64,000 nucleotides of DNA from Euzebya pacifica (lineage in GTDB: Bacteria; Actinomycetota; Nitriliruptoria; Euzebyales; Euzebyaceae): assembly GCF_003344865.1 (NCBI RefSeq), contig NZ_CP031165.1, forward strand, positions 434,001 through 498,000, read 5' to 3'. A model generated the notes under the pieces. That model was not told the DNA's origin. It made no database searches and saw only the letters and a program-made list of their open reading frames with translations. The translations under genes and the position numbers were made by a program. Positions 52,485 through 63,100 of the stretch are shown here, one piece after another (within the stretch, counting starts at the first letter, position 1; the number at the start of each line of letters is the position of its first letter).

Positions 52485-53000
52485 GTGGAGTTCCGGCCCC
52501 TCACCGACGACGACCTGCCGATGCTGCACCGCTGGCTGAACGACCCCGCGGTCGTCCGGTGGTGGGAGGACACCGACGTGTCGTGGCTCGGGGTGGTGCG
52601 CGAGTGCGGGTCCACCAACACCGATCCGGTCGAACACTGGGTCGCGGTCCACGACGGGGTCGACATCGGCTGGATCCAGACCTACGCCGCCGCAGACTTC
52701 GACGACGAGGACGAAACCAGGCACTGGTTCCGGCTCGGGGTCCGACGCACCGCCGCCGGCATCGACTACCTGATCGGCCCGTCCACCGGGCGCCACCGTG
52801 GCCTGGGCACGTTGATGATCAACACGTTCGTCACCGACATCGTGTTCGGCCGACACCCCGAGTGGACCGAAGTGTGCGCCTCGCCCCTGACCGCCAACGT
52901 CGCGTCCTGGCGGGCGCTGGAAAAAGCCGGTTTCACGACTCGCGGGACGTTCTTCGACGAACACGGACCCGCCCGACTGATGGTGCGCCAACGACCATGA
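52485..53000 (+). CDS. GNAT-family acetyltransferase (AAC(6')-like)
   Basis: 171 residues from the GTG at 52485, GGGGAAG upstream; the frame is open to 52458. The pattern FRPLTDDDLPMLHRWLNDPAVVRWWED, IDYLIGPSTGRHRGLGTLMI and NVASWRALEKAGF corresponds to the aminoglycoside 6'-N-acetyltransferase/IucB-like subgroup. Substrate cannot be named. It overlaps the following GNAT gene by ATGA. Confidence 0.88.
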   Translation: MEFRPLTDDDLPMLHRWLNDPAVVRWWEDTDVSWLGVVRECGSTNTDPVEHWVAVHDGVDIGWIQTYAAADFDDEDETRHWFRLGVRRTAAGIDYLIGPSTGRHRGLGTLMINTFVTDIVFGRHPEWTEVCASPLTANVASWRALEKAGFTTRGTFFDEHGPARLMVRQRP

Positions 53001-53908
53001 TCAACGTTCCCGGCTTGCCCGACGGCCTGACCGCCCGCCCACCCACCCTCGACGACATCGACGAGGTGGTCGCCCTCTGCCGGGCCGAGCAGGTCCGGTC
53101 CGGCGTTGCGGCCCACACCAACGCCGCCGACTTCACCAGCGAGTGGCAACGCCCCTCCATGGACCTCGACCTCGACGCCGTCGTCGTGCAGGAGGGGCCA
53201 CGGATCGTCGGGTATGCCGACCAGTCCGACGGACGTGCCTGGGTCGCGGTCGACCCGTCGGCCGAAGGGCACGGCATCGGCACGGCGTTGCGTCGCTGGA
53301 CCGAGGCGAACGCCCGCCATCACGGCCTCCCGCGGATCGGCCAGACGTTGCCGCGAACGGCCACCGAGGCCATGTCGTTGCTCGCCGATGCGGGCTGGAC
53401 CGCCCGTTGGGACACGTGGGTGTTCTCGATCCCGCTGGGCCCGGACCTGCCGCCCCCACACCTGCCCGACGGGGTGGTGGTCAGGTCGATCAAGCGGCCC
53501 GACGAGGAGCGCGCGGCGTACGACGTCGTCCAGGCGGCCTTCGGTGAGTGGCCGGACCGGGACAGCAGTCAGACCTTCGAGGACTGGCGAGCGGAGAACC
53601 TCGATCGCGACGATGCCGACGCGGACCTGCTGCTCGTCGCCGTCGAGGACGACCGGGTCGTCGGCGCCGCCCTGTGCCTGGAGGACGAGGACGAGGGATG
53701 GGTGGCCGAGCTGGCCGTGCCGCGGGAACACCGGGGTCGTGGTCTGGGCCGCGGCCTGCTGGAGTCGGCGTTCCAGCGCTTCGCCGCACGTGGCCGTCTG
53801 ACCGCTGGGCTGTCGACGGACTCACGGACGGGGGCGCGGACCCTCTACGAGCACGTGGGCATGACCGTCACCGAGGACTGGGCACGCTGGGCGCTCGACC
53901 TCGACTGA
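52997..53908 (+). CDS. Two-domain GNAT acetyltransferase
   Basis: 303 residues. N-terminal GNAT (about 5-150) has WVAVDPSAEGHGIGTALRRW, C-terminal GNAT (about 160-303) has VAELAVPREHRGRGLGRGLLES and TGARTLYEHVGM, both with the R/Q-x-x-G-x-G/A acetyl-CoA loop. Such tandem GNATs include mycothiol synthase MshD-like proteins, but identity to MshD is not shown. Confidence 0.9.
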   Translation: MINVPGLPDGLTARPPTLDDIDEVVALCRAEQVRSGVAAHTNAADFTSEWQRPSMDLDLDAVVVQEGPRIVGYADQSDGRAWVAVDPSAEGHGIGTALRRWTEANARHHGLPRIGQTLPRTATEAMSLLADAGWTARWDTWVFSIPLGPDLPPPHLPDGVVVRSIKRPDEERAAYDVVQAAFGEWPDRDSSQTFEDWRAENLDRDDADADLLLVAVEDDRVVGAALCLEDEDEGWVAELAVPREHRGRGLGRGLLESAFQRFAARGRLTAGLSTDSRTGARTLYEHVGMTVTEDWARWALDLD

Positions 53909-53938
53909 TCACACCCCGGGTCCGGCACCTCCAGGGGC

Positions 53939-54056
53939 GCGTGTCGGGCGACCACGACGGGCGGCCCAGAACCCGACAAGCGGGTGGTTGGGTCGGGCGG
54001 CCAACCCCGTCGCGTGTCGGGCGACTACGACGGGCGGCCCAGAACCCGACAAGCGG
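53939..54056 (+). repeat. Pair of 45-bp direct repeats
   Basis: A 45-bp sequence starting GCGTGTCGGGCGAC and ending AACCCGACAAGCGG occurs at 53939-53983 and 54012-54056 with one mismatch, 73 bp apart. The first two-thirds carry the NTF2-like gene's 3' boundary. Each contains the internal inverted repeat TGTCGGG...CCCGACA, so each could fold as a hairpin. Confidence 0.8.
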
Positions 54057-54467
54057 TCAGTGGCGGGACCAGAACACCTTGTCGGCCTGCTGGTCCCAGA
54101 GGTACTCCCAGATCTCGGTGACCTGGGTGTCGTCGGTGTGGATGACCTGCACGATGTTCTGCGCGAGGGTGTCGCCGTCGCGTTCGACCGTTGCATGGAC
54201 CAGCACCACGACGTGTTCGGGGGTCCACAGGATGTCGTGGACCTTCACCGTGTCGTTGGTGGTGTCCGGTCCGCCGTCGGCGACACCGCTGATGCCGAGG
54301 ACCCGGTCGCGTCCCACGTAGTCCCCGGCATGGCGACCGTCGCCGGAGACGTGCAGGACGACATCGGGATGGTGCAGGTCGTACAGGGTCTGGCGGTCTC
54401 CGGCGGCCATGGCCTCGTAGACGCGGTTGACGACGTCCAGGTTCGGGTGCGACGCGGCTGGGCTCAT
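54057..54467 (-). CDS. SnoaL/NTF2-like protein
   Basis: 136 residues from the ATG at 54467. The pattern VNRVYEAMAAGDRQTLYDLHHPDVVLHVSG, DYVGRDRVLGI and ILWTPEHVVVLVHATVERDG is that of SnoaL-like polyketide cyclase/ketosteroid-isomerase folds. Ligand unknown. It ends at the second of the 45-bp repeats. Confidence 0.85.
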   Translation of the reverse strand: MSPAASHPNLDVVNRVYEAMAAGDRQTLYDLHHPDVVLHVSGDGRHAGDYVGRDRVLGISGVADGGPDTTNDTVKVHDILWTPEHVVVLVHATVERDGDTLAQNIVQVIHTDDTQVTEIWEYLWDQQADKVFWSRH

Positions 54468-54478
54468 CGTCGCGGATG

Positions 54479-54967
54479 CTACTCCTGCCGGACCATCCAC
54501 GTCGCGGCCTCCAGCTCGTCGTCGGCCTGCCGCCGACCGTTCGACCGCAGGTGGTGGACGTCGGTCCCGTTGGCGATCAGCAGCCGGGCGATCCGACGTC
54601 GCGGGCACCACGTCGGGTCCTCCGCCGCACCGAGCAGGATGACTCGCTGCCACGTGCCACGCCCCTCGATCCAGGTCAGGGCGTTCCAGAAGGCATCCGG
54701 TGGGTCGAGCACGTCGTGATGGCCGAGATCGGACGCAAGGTCGATGTACTCCATCCCGAGGTCACGCAGGTCGCGGTCCAGGGCGGCCGCGTCCATCTCG
54801 GGTCTCCCCGATCGGGCCGAGGCGTCCCGGACGTCGACGACCATCCGGGTCCCGGCCCACCCGAGCAGCTCGACGAAGGCGAGCATGTCGAGGTCGCCAT
54901 GACCGACGGTGTCGACTCCGCAGGGGGAGGGGGGAGGGGTGGCGAAGCGCAGTCGCAGGCGGCGCAT
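54479..54967 (-). CDS. Second DUF488-like protein
   Basis: 162 residues. TVGHGDLDMLAFVELLGWAGTRMVVDVRDASARSGRPEMDAAALDRDLRDLGMEYIDL matches the DUF488 N-terminal half, and RVILLGAAEDPTWCPRRRIARLLIANGTDVHHL the C-terminal half, with C-P-R-R in place of the usual C-H-R. It lies just upstream of the SnoaL-like gene. Confidence 0.7.
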   Translation of the reverse strand: MRRLRLRFATPPPSPCGVDTVGHGDLDMLAFVELLGWAGTRMVVDVRDASARSGRPEMDAAALDRDLRDLGMEYIDLASDLGHHDVLDPPDAFWNALTWIEGRGTWQRVILLGAAEDPTWCPRRRIARLLIANGTDVHHLRSNGRRQADDELEAATWMVRQE

Positions 54968-55090
54968 TGGGGTGGCTCCTTCGGACGCGGGGTGAGGGGG
55001 TCCGGGCCTGACCGCGGGATGATTCCCGCCGCGGGGGCCGGCAAAACAGGCATTTCGCGGCCAGCAGCCAGGGAGGTGCTGGCCGGTGGG

Positions 55091-56773
55091 TCAGCCGGTC
55101 GGCATCAGGTCCCCGACCCGGGGCAGGTCGGCCCACACCTCGGCCAGGCGCTCGCGAACCCAGCGGGTCGCCTCCACGTCGTCGGCGTTGTAGTCCAGCA
55201 GGCGTCGCTGCTGCTCGTGCGACCCAGCCACCGCGTCGCCGTACCAGACCATCGACTGGCCGCCGCCGGGGTCGTCGTCGCGCCACTGGAACCCCAGCCG
55301 GCCAGCGACCACCTTCAGGCCCAACGAGCCGCCGGTGGTGACGTGGGCACGGGCCACGCGGTGCAGGTCGACCCACTCGGGGGAGGTGATGAAGGACTCG
55401 ACGTCGACACCGATGCGCGGGCCGTAGAGGCGCAGGTAGCGGTCCTCCGCCCCACCGCCGGCCCAGCAGTACGCCGCGAAGGACCGCTCGGCATCGATCG
55501 CCGCCTTCCGCGTCCGCTGCAGCCAGTCCCAGAACGCCACGAACACCGCGGTGTCGTCCAACTCGGGGGCGAAGTCGACGAAGGGCACGTACTCCGGCGG
55601 CGTCCCGGCACGCCGGTCGGTGACCAGGCAACCCCAGAGGTAGACCCGGCCGTCGGCGGTGGACTCCATGTCGACGTCGACCTCGACGTCGGCGCGGGGC
55701 AGCTCCAGCACGTCCGCGCCCCGCACCTTGGCGAGGGGAACCCCGCTGGTCTGCACCCGCGCGTGGTCGGCGGCCTCGCGGATCGCCTTGGTGGGCAGGG
55801 CCGTCGGGTCGGCCAGCGCAAGCGCCGTCCGGGTGGTCAGGCCAGAGGCATGGAGGCGCTGCCGGACGTCCCAGGTGACCTTCGGCAGCAGGGTCAGCTC
55901 GTCGGCGTCCTCCATGCGTGGGGTGCAAACACCCTCGAACCGGCAGCGGTCGCATTCGCTGGAGCGCGCCGGGACGACCAGCGGGTCCTCGTCGGTCAGG
56001 CCGTCGACACGGTCGGTGGCCAGGGCCGCGACGTCCAGGCGGAAGCCGAACTCGCGGTCGTACTTCTCCAGGGTCGACCAGCGCCCCGTGGTGTTGCGCC
56101 ACGACTGGAAGGTCGGTGCCGTCAGGTCCACCAGGGCGAGGGTCCGGTCCGACCCGATGACGCCGGCCCAGCCCGGTCCGGCATGGCCGTGGTGCTCGAG
56201 CAGCCGCTGGTAGTGGGCAAGCTGCAGCAGGTCGTCGGTCCGTTTCCGGGTCCACGGTCCCTCGACCTCCGCCATGGCAGCGGGGTCCAGCCCGTCGGCC
56301 ACGTCGGTGTGGGCGCAGGCCCGCAGCGGTCCGAGGGATCCACCCTTCGCCTTCGCCGTCACGAGGTGCGCCTTCACCTCCACCGGCATGTAGGCGGTCC
56401 TGCCCCCGGGGGTGGGGTCGGGCAGGGCGACCAGCAGGTCGGGCCGGCCGGTCCGGCGACCCTCGTGATCCCGTAGCTCGGCCTGGGGGATGACGGGTAC
56501 CCCGGCCGCCATGGCCGCCAGGGTGGCAGCCTCGTCGCCGGTGAGGGTCGGCAGGTCACCGACCGCGGCGGCGACCTCGGCCATGACCTGGTCCTCGAAG
56601 GCCCGTCCCTCCTCGATCCGTACGAGCACGTCGACGGGCAGGGGCTGCTCCACCACGTGCTCGGGCGGCTCGATCATCAGGTGGGTGCGCAGCGGGCAGC
56701 GTGTGGCGGCGCGGGCATCCAGCAGCGGCGCACGGCGGACGTCTCGGTTGGACAGGGGCTTGTCGGCGGTCAT
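55091..56773 (-). CDS. TM0106-family RecB-like nuclease fused to a DEDD exonuclease-like domain
   Basis: 560 residues. N-terminal PD-(D/E)XK RecB-type nuclease: TGRPDLLVALPD...YMPVEVKAH near 110-135, with Fe-S-type cysteines in SSECDRCRFEGVC at about 272-282. C-terminal RNase H-like domain from VDMESTADGRVYLWG near 370 to YNADDVEATRWVRE near 530, giving the DEDD acidic residues. Such proteins are thought to process DNA ends; the exact role is unknown. Confidence 0.9.
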   Translation of the reverse strand: MTADKPLSNRDVRRAPLLDARAATRCPLRTHLMIEPPEHVVEQPLPVDVLVRIEEGRAFEDQVMAEVAAAVGDLPTLTGDEAATLAAMAAGVPVIPQAELRDHEGRRTGRPDLLVALPDPTPGGRTAYMPVEVKAHLVTAKAKGGSLGPLRACAHTDVADGLDPAAMAEVEGPWTRKRTDDLLQLAHYQRLLEHHGHAGPGWAGVIGSDRTLALVDLTAPTFQSWRNTTGRWSTLEKYDREFGFRLDVAALATDRVDGLTDEDPLVVPARSSECDRCRFEGVCTPRMEDADELTLLPKVTWDVRQRLHASGLTTRTALALADPTALPTKAIREAADHARVQTSGVPLAKVRGADVLELPRADVEVDVDMESTADGRVYLWGCLVTDRRAGTPPEYVPFVDFAPELDDTAVFVAFWDWLQRTRKAAIDAERSFAAYCWAGGGAEDRYLRLYGPRIGVDVESFITSPEWVDLHRVARAHVTTGGSLGLKVVAGRLGFQWRDDDPGGGQSMVWYGDAVAGSHEQQRRLLDYNADDVEATRWVRERLAEVWADLPRVGDLMPTG

Positions 56774-56859
56774 CGTGCCCCGGAGTGTGACGGTTCGCCG
56801 TCGTCAGATCCGACAGCGACCGTCGAGCGGCCGTGCAGCGGCCGCGGGTGTGGCGGAGG

Positions 56860-57105
56860 TCAGCCGACCGTCGACGCCACCGGGTCGTCGCTGACCACGA
56901 TGGAGGAGAAGCTCACGACGTGGTCGCTGATGATCGTCATGCGGGCCCCGATCTGCACCGGATCCATGATCGTGCCGAGCGGTTGCCAGCCATCGGCGGT
57001 CTGGGCGTAGATCCGCCAGCCGTCGCCGATGCCGTACACCGTCGCGTTCGGCGAGGCGGTCTGGATGATGCGCCGGACGGGCGAGGACGTGGACATCGTG
57101 GACAT
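56860..57105 (-). CDS. Small hypothetical protein
   Basis: 81 residues from the ATG at 57105 (GGGAG upstream). Beta-rich with SPNATVYGIGDGWRIYAQTADGWQPLG; no family recognised. Comparable in size and style to the orphan at 22983. Confidence 0.55.
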   Translation of the reverse strand: MSTMSTSSPVRRIIQTASPNATVYGIGDGWRIYAQTADGWQPLGTIMDPVQIGARMTIISDHVVSFSSIVVSDDPVASTVG

Positions 57106-57260
57106 GGCTTGCGGCTCCCGTTCGTGGGGGGTGTCGTACGGTCGTTGGACCGTCCGGATCGGCGAAAGTTTCTCGGCGGGTGGGTCTGGAAGGTCCGCGG
57201 CAACGGTGGGAGGATGCCCAGTGACGGAGGATGCTGAACTGCCTTCATCACAAGGGAGCC

Positions 57261-57743
57261 ATGCCCATGCCTGACATCCGCCACGACCGGCCCGGCCACG
57301 AGGGCTTCATCCCCTACCTGATCGTCGAGGGGGCCGCAGCTGCGATCGACTTCTACACGGCCGCGTTCGGAGCGGAGGAGAAGATGCGGCTGGCGATGCC
57401 GAACGGCCAGGTCGGCCACGCCGAGATGGCCGTCGACGGTCACCCCTTCTACCTGGCCGACATGTCACCGGAGATGGACGACGGGCCCACGCGAAGTCCC
57501 GACCGGACCGGGGCGACGTCGGTCATCCTGCACCGCTACGTGCCCGACGTCGATGCCGCGGTCGCGCGTGCCGAGGAGGCCGGCGCCACGGTGCTGCGTC
57601 CGCCGAAGGACGAGTTCTACGGCGAACGGGCGGCCACCGTGCAGGACCCGTTCGGGCACCAGTGGAGCCTGCACACCCGCACCAGCGAGGTCTCGATGGA
57701 GGAGATGGTCGCGGCCATGCAGGGCGACCCCGCAGGGGAGTGA
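57261..57743 (+). CDS. PhnB/VOC-family protein
   Basis: 160 residues from the ATG at 57261 with AGGGAG upstream (an ATG at 57267 is possible). Glyoxalase/VOC motifs: IPYLIVEGAAAAIDFYTAAFGAEE, GHAEMAVDGHPFYLAD and YGERAATVQDPFGHQWSLHT, close to the PhnB-like group. Catalytic activity cannot be inferred from this alone. Confidence 0.9.
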   Translation: MPMPDIRHDRPGHEGFIPYLIVEGAAAAIDFYTAAFGAEEKMRLAMPNGQVGHAEMAVDGHPFYLADMSPEMDDGPTRSPDRTGATSVILHRYVPDVDAAVARAEEAGATVLRPPKDEFYGERAATVQDPFGHQWSLHTRTSEVSMEEMVAAMQGDPAGE

Positions 57744-57758
57744 CCCCGCGGGGGACGA

Positions 57759-58460
57759 TCAGGTCGTGCGGACGTCCAGGATGACCGAATGCAGGCGCAG
57801 CCGGTTGAGGGGCACCGCACCCGGGCCGGAGCGGGGGACGATCGTCTCGCGCTGCCAGTCCTCCAGCATCGTCCACGCCTCGTCCTGCTCGACCAGGTCC
57901 TGGTGGGTCTGCTGCCACGCTTGGGACCGCTTGGCGAAGTGGCCGACGGTCCGGCGGTCCAGCAGCGGGTAGACGGTCGGCAGCTTGTGGTGCAGCACGG
58001 CGTGGGTGGTGCGCATGCCGACCCCGCGGACGTTCATCAGCAGGGCCCAGGGCCGCCACAGCTCCCCGTTGGTGGTGGCCATGCCGCCCTTGCCGAACAG
58101 CTCGGCGCTGGACATCTCCCACAGCACGGGGGCCGGGTCGGGCAGCGCCAGCAACGCCTCGTCCAGCGCGGGTCGCAGGCCGAGGACCGCGTCGACGGCG
58201 TCATGGTCCATGCCGTCGCCGAGCCCCGCGCCGACCAGCACGTCGATGGGCTCCAGGGTGCGTCCGGGGGCGGCCGGCACGCAGTCGTAGGTGCGGTAGC
58301 CGTGGGCACGGAAGATCGGGGCCGGGGTGCCGGGGTCGATTGGCCGGGTGCGGTCGGGCTCCCAGCGGTCGGCGGGGGCACCGCAGTACCGGCCGATGCA
58401 GGACTGGGCGGCCTCCAGCGACAGGGTGTCACCGGCCACGGTCACGTGGGTGGATGCCAT
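57759..58460 (-). CDS. Conserved hypothetical protein, DUF6308-like
   Basis: 233 residues from the ATG at 58460 with GGAGGAG upstream; the open frame extends to 58649. A LFGKGGMATTNGELWRPWALLMNVRGVGMRTTHAVLHHKLPTVYPLLDRRTVGHFAKRSQAWQQTHQDLV block looks like the DUF6308 group, whose role is unknown. It converges on the PhnB-like gene. Confidence 0.6.
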   Translation of the reverse strand: MASTHVTVAGDTLSLEAAQSCIGRYCGAPADRWEPDRTRPIDPGTPAPIFRAHGYRTYDCVPAAPGRTLEPIDVLVGAGLGDGMDHDAVDAVLGLRPALDEALLALPDPAPVLWEMSSAELFGKGGMATTNGELWRPWALLMNVRGVGMRTTHAVLHHKLPTVYPLLDRRTVGHFAKRSQAWQQTHQDLVEQDEAWTMLEDWQRETIVPRSGPGAVPLNRLRLHSVILDVRTT

Positions 58461-58606
58461 CAGCGTCTCCTCCAGGGGCGCGCAGGCGGTCCACGCGAAC
58501 TCCGAACCGTACCGGGCCGGACGGGCGCGGGCTCCGGCCGCTTGGCCCCTCCGTTGGTGACCCTGACCGGCGTACGCTCGTCCCAGCCGACCGAGAGGGA
58601 GCCGAC

Positions 58607-58933
58607 ATGGGCGAGAAGGGTGCACGGCTGACCGCCGACGCAACCGCACGGGCGGAGCAGCTGGTGGAGGAATGGCAGCCGCTCGGCCCGGTCACCTCCA
58701 AGAAGATGTTCGGTGGCCACGGCATCTTCCACGATGGGTCGATGTTCGGCATGGTGGACTCGAAGGCGGATGTCTTCCTCAAGGCAAGGGGCGAGGACAG
58801 TCGCGTGTTCGAGGACGCGGGTTCGACCAAGCACGGCCGCATGCCGTACTGGTCGGTCCCGCCCACGGTGGCCGACGACGAAGCGCTGCTGCGTGAGTGG
58901 GCCCAGCACGCGATCGACGGGATCGACCGTTGA
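58607..58933 (+). CDS. TfoX N-terminal domain protein
   Basis: 108 residues from the ATG at 58607 with GAGAGGGAG upstream. SKKMFGGHGIFHDGSMFGMVDSKADVFLKARG is the TfoX_N signature. Stand-alone TfoX_N proteins of this length are common and need not relate to competence. Confidence 0.92.
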   Translation: MGEKGARLTADATARAEQLVEEWQPLGPVTSKKMFGGHGIFHDGSMFGMVDSKADVFLKARGEDSRVFEDAGSTKHGRMPYWSVPPTVADDEALLREWAQHAIDGIDR

Positions 58934-58987
58934 GGCACTGAGACGGTCGTGCGATCGTTGTCTCAATCGTTGTGGAGGGTCGAGCCG

Positions 58988-60031
58988 ATGATCAGCAGCC
59001 TTGCCAGCAGGGTCTTCCCCCGCGGGGTGCCCGGCGTCCGCTCGGTCATGCAGCACGGCGTGCACACGATGTTCGGGGATCCGTTCGACGCCACGGTCGA
59101 TCCCGGTGACCCGGGGCTGATGGGGCCGGGGTCGGCCACCTGGCAGCTGCTCGGCGAGCCGTGCGTGATGCCGATGGGCTTCCGCGCCCTGCTGGTGCAG
59201 ATGCTGCACCCGATCGCCCTGGAAGCGGTCCACACCCACGGGTCGTTCGCCGATGACTTCCTCGGCCGGATCAAGCGGACGGCCCTGTACCTGCAGCTGG
59301 CCAACTTCGGCAGCACCGGTCAGGCCCTCGACATCAGCGCCACGGTGCAGCGCATCCACCGCCGGGTGGTCGGCCGGACCGCGCAGGACGAGCCGTACTC
59401 CGCCGGTGACCCGCACTACCTGGCGTGGGTCGGCATGACCTTCACCGAGTCGACGCTGGCGGTCCACCGGGCCTTCGGGCAGCGCCCCGTCACCGACGAG
59501 CTGGCCGACCGGTTCGTGGCCGAGCAAGCCGTCCTGAACGCGCTGCTGGACCCGCGGGTGGACCTCGATGCCCTGCGTGGTGACCCCGACGCGGGTGCGC
59601 GGCTGCGCGACGGCGAGGTGCCCCTCCCCCTGGTGGAGGAGGGCTGGGTCCCGACCGACGTGGTCGGTCTGACCCGCCGCTTGGCCGAGTTCCAGCCCGA
59701 GCTCGAGCTGCGCGAGCTGGGACGTGCGTCGTTTCGCTGGTTGCTGGACCCGCCCGACCTGCCGAGGGCCCAACGAGCGGGCTGGCGCGTGTTCGTCACG
59801 AGCACGCTGGCCACCCTGCCGCCGCAGTGGCGCGACCTGCTGGACCAGCCCGACAGCCCGCTGCGGGACGCGGTGGTCGCCGGGGGAACCCGGACACTGT
59901 TCGACCTCTTCAGGGTGCTGCACGGCCCGCTGACACTCCCGTCGCTGGCCGCGTCGCGCGTCGAACGACGACCTGTGGCCGGCAACGGCAACACCGGCGA
60001 CGAAGGGGCTCAACTGCAACGGGCGACCTGA
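58988..60031 (+). CDS. MpaB-like oxygenase (DUF2236)
   Basis: 347 residues from the ATG at 58988, TGGAGGG at proper spacing. The motif [47 protein letters not shown], with the haem-binding-type histidines (H-P, H-x-H), and [26 protein letters not shown] define the DUF2236/latex-clearing-protein-like family of b-type haem oxygenases. Substrate unknown. Confidence 0.9.
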   Translation: MISSLASRVFPRGVPGVRSVMQHGVHTMFGDPFDATVDPGDPGLMGPGSATWQLLGEPCVMPMGFRALLVQMLHPIALEAVHTHGSFADDFLGRIKRTALYLQLANFGSTGQALDISATVQRIHRRVVGRTAQDEPYSAGDPHYLAWVGMTFTESTLAVHRAFGQRPVTDELADRFVAEQAVLNALLDPRVDLDALRGDPDAGARLRDGEVPLPLVEEGWVPTDVVGLTRRLAEFQPELELRELGRASFRWLLDPPDLPRAQRAGWRVFVTSTLATLPPQWRDLLDQPDSPLRDAVVAGGTRTLFDLFRVLHGPLTLPSLAASRVERRPVAGNGNTGDEGAQLQRAT

Positions 60032-60105
60032 CGATCACGGGACGAACGGCGCGGGGGAGGGGGCCCGCCCCGAACCCCGCCGACGTCGACAGATCGAGTC
60101 AGACA

Positions 60106-63100
60106 GTGTTGTCCCGCCTTGCCTCCGCCCTTCTCGTCGTGCTCGTGGTCGGGGCGGTGGTGGCCCCTCCTGCGTTGGCGCGACGCTCGACCCCTGCCCG
60201 CTCGGACGCACGCGGCGTCGCCGCCAACGTGGACCTGATCGGCCTCGACATCATCCCGATCGACGGCCTTCCCTCGGTCGAGGCGCAGTCGCCGCCCACT
60301 CGGCCCGCGGTGGATGCAGCGACCCTGCTGTCGGTTCCCCTGACCCCGCTCGCCGATGTCGGGGCCGTCGAGCTCGACGCGACTGCAGACGCCGACACCG
60401 GCACCGCCACGGCTACCGCCGAGGTGGCTGACGTCGTGCTGCTGGAGATCCCGGGAGTCGGGCCGGCCGTGGAGGTCGGTCTGGTCCGGGCCCACGCCAC
60501 GGCAGGCTGTACCGGCTTCGAGGGCACGGGGACGACCGTGGACCGGGTTCGCGTCTTCGGCCAGGACCTGCCCCTGTCGGGCCTGGTCCCGGCCAACCTC
60601 ACCGTGCCCGTCGAGCTGCCGCTTTCTGCCCTGTCCGCCCTCGGGCTGGCCGAACCGCTCGAGGTCGCCACCCTGGTGCTCAACGAGATCACCCCCGACA
60701 ACAACGGCAAGGGCACGACCGTCCGGGGCCTGCACCTCTACACCGGCGACACCCTCGCGTCCCTGCCGCTGCTCGGCCTGGACGCGTTGGTCGACGCCGA
60801 TGTGATCGTGGCCGAGGCCCACGCCTCCTCCACCTGCGCACCCCGGACCGATGCAGGCGTATCGGGACAGCTCGTCGTGCACGTTGTCCGCCTCGACGGT
60901 GGCGTGTTCACCATCGAGGTCGTGAACCAGGGCGACGAGCCGGTCACCCTCACGCAGGTCATCATCGACGCCACCGACGACGCCACGATCACCGGGACCG
61001 ACGGTGACCTGCTGGCCGACCTCGACACCGACGCGGATCACGCGTCCGGCGATGTCCACATCGTCCTGGACGGCGGGGACGCCGTCTCCGGGACCGTGGC
61101 CGTCGACGGCGGCGATGCCTCGGTGCTGCTCGACGTCTCGATCGCCTCGACCGACGGCATCGCACGAAGCGGACTCGAGGACGGTGTCGACGGGGACGCC
61201 GACAGCGACGAGGACGGACTGACGACCGACGAGGAGTACGGCGCGGGCACCGACCCGTTCGACGCCGACACCGACGGCGACGGCATCTCCGACGGCGACG
61301 AGGTTGCATCCGGGGATGACCCGACCGAACCCGACCACGGCACGTCGCCCGGGGGCGACGACCGCTGGATCGACGACGACGACGATGACGACGACGGGGT
61401 CTCCGACGTCGACGAGCGTGCGGACGGTACCGACCCCTACGACCCGGACACCGACGACGACGGCCTGTCCGACGGGGAGGAGGCGGCTTCCGGGACCGAC
61501 CCGACGGACGCCGACTCCGATGACGACGGACTGTCGGATGGTGACGAGGTGGCCGCGGGGACCGACCCGTCGGATGCCGACTCAGATGACGACGGGACCC
61601 TCGACGCGGTCGAGGCCGGCCAGGCCACGGGCGACGACCCCGACGACGACGGGCTGACCGGCCCCGAGGAAACGTTGGCCGGGACCGACCCGGCGGACGC
61701 CGATTCCGATGACGACGGTCTGTCGGATGGTGACGAGGTCGCCACCGGTACCGATCCGACGGATGCCGACTCCGATGACGACGGACTGTCCGACGGGGAC
61801 GAGGTCAAGGCGGGCAGCGACCCCGCCGACGCGGATTCCGACGACGACGGACTGTCCGACGGGGACGAGCTGACGGCCGGGACCGATCCGACCGACGCCG
61901 ATTCCGATGACGACGGTCTGTCGGATGGTGACGAGGTCGCAGGCGGTACCGACCCGTCGGATGCCGACTCCGACGACGACGGGCTGGACGACGGCGACGA
62001 GCTGGCGGCGGGGACCGATCCCACCGACACCGATTCCGACGACGACGGCATCCCCGACGCCGTGGATGCCGGTGTGGCCGACGAGGCCGACCGCGATCAC
62101 GACGGACGAGACGACGGGCAGGAAGCGGTCGCCGGGACCGACCCGACCGACGCCGACTCCGATGACGACGGACTGTCCGACGGGGACGAGGTCGAGGCGG
62201 GCAGCGACCCTGCCGACGCGGATTCCGACGACGACGGACTGTCCGACGGCGACGAGCTGACGGCCGGGACCGATCCGACCGACGCGGACTCCGACGCCGA
62301 CGGCCTGCCCGACGGCGACGAGGTCGGGCGTGGCACCGATCCGACCGCCGCGGACTCCGACGACGACGGCCTCGAGGACCGCGAGGAGATCGTCATCGGG
62401 TCGGATCCGACGGATCGTGACAGCGACGACGACGGGCTGTCCGACGGCGACGAAGTGGCTGCGGGCTCGGACCCCGCGGATGCCGATTCCGACGGTGACG
62501 GGACCCTCGACGCCGTCGGGGCCGGTGTGACCGACGAGACGGACCCGGACAACGACGGGTTGACCGAGGCCGAGGAGCTGCTCGCCGGCACCGACCCCGA
62601 GGATGCCGACTCCGACGACGACGGCCTCGCTGACGGTGAGGAGGTCGCCCTGGGGTCCGACCCGACGGATGCGGATTCCGATGGTGACGGACTGTCGGAT
62701 GGTGACGAGGTCGGACGTGGGTCCGACCCCACAGACGTCGATTCGGACGGTGACGGCCTGGAGGACGGTGAGGAGGTCGATCGTGGGTCCGACCCGACGT
62801 CCGTCGACTCCGATGGTGACGGCCTGTCCGATGGCGACGAGGTCGCTGGCGGAACCGACCCAACCGATGCGGACTCCGACGACAGCGGCACCAGCGACAA
62901 CGCCGAGCTGGCTGCAGGCACCGATCCGACCGACCCGACCGACGACCCCTCCGAACGGATCGACGGCGACAGCCGCGTGGAGACGGCGGTGGAGGTGTCG
63001 CAGCACGGCCGGACCAGTGCCCCGGCTGCGGTCATCGCCCGCGCCGACGAGTTCGCCGACGCCTTGACCTCCTCGACCCTGGCGGCAGAGGTTGACGGAC

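Noticed and set aside
49576-54967. Two DUF488 genes as a linked system
   Set aside because: They are 4.5 kb apart, differ in their C-terminal motifs and have unrelated neighbours.
61195-62940. Regularly spaced DNA repeats that could be mistaken for a CRISPR array
   Set aside because: Repeats and 'spacers' are both coding and in frame, unit length is about 66 bp without unique spacers, and there are no cas genes.
61582-63035. Long antisense frames opposite the TSP3 gene
   Set aside because: These mirror the repeat composition (Ser/Pro or Val/Gly runs) and have no ribosome sites; the sense strand is plainly a surface protein.
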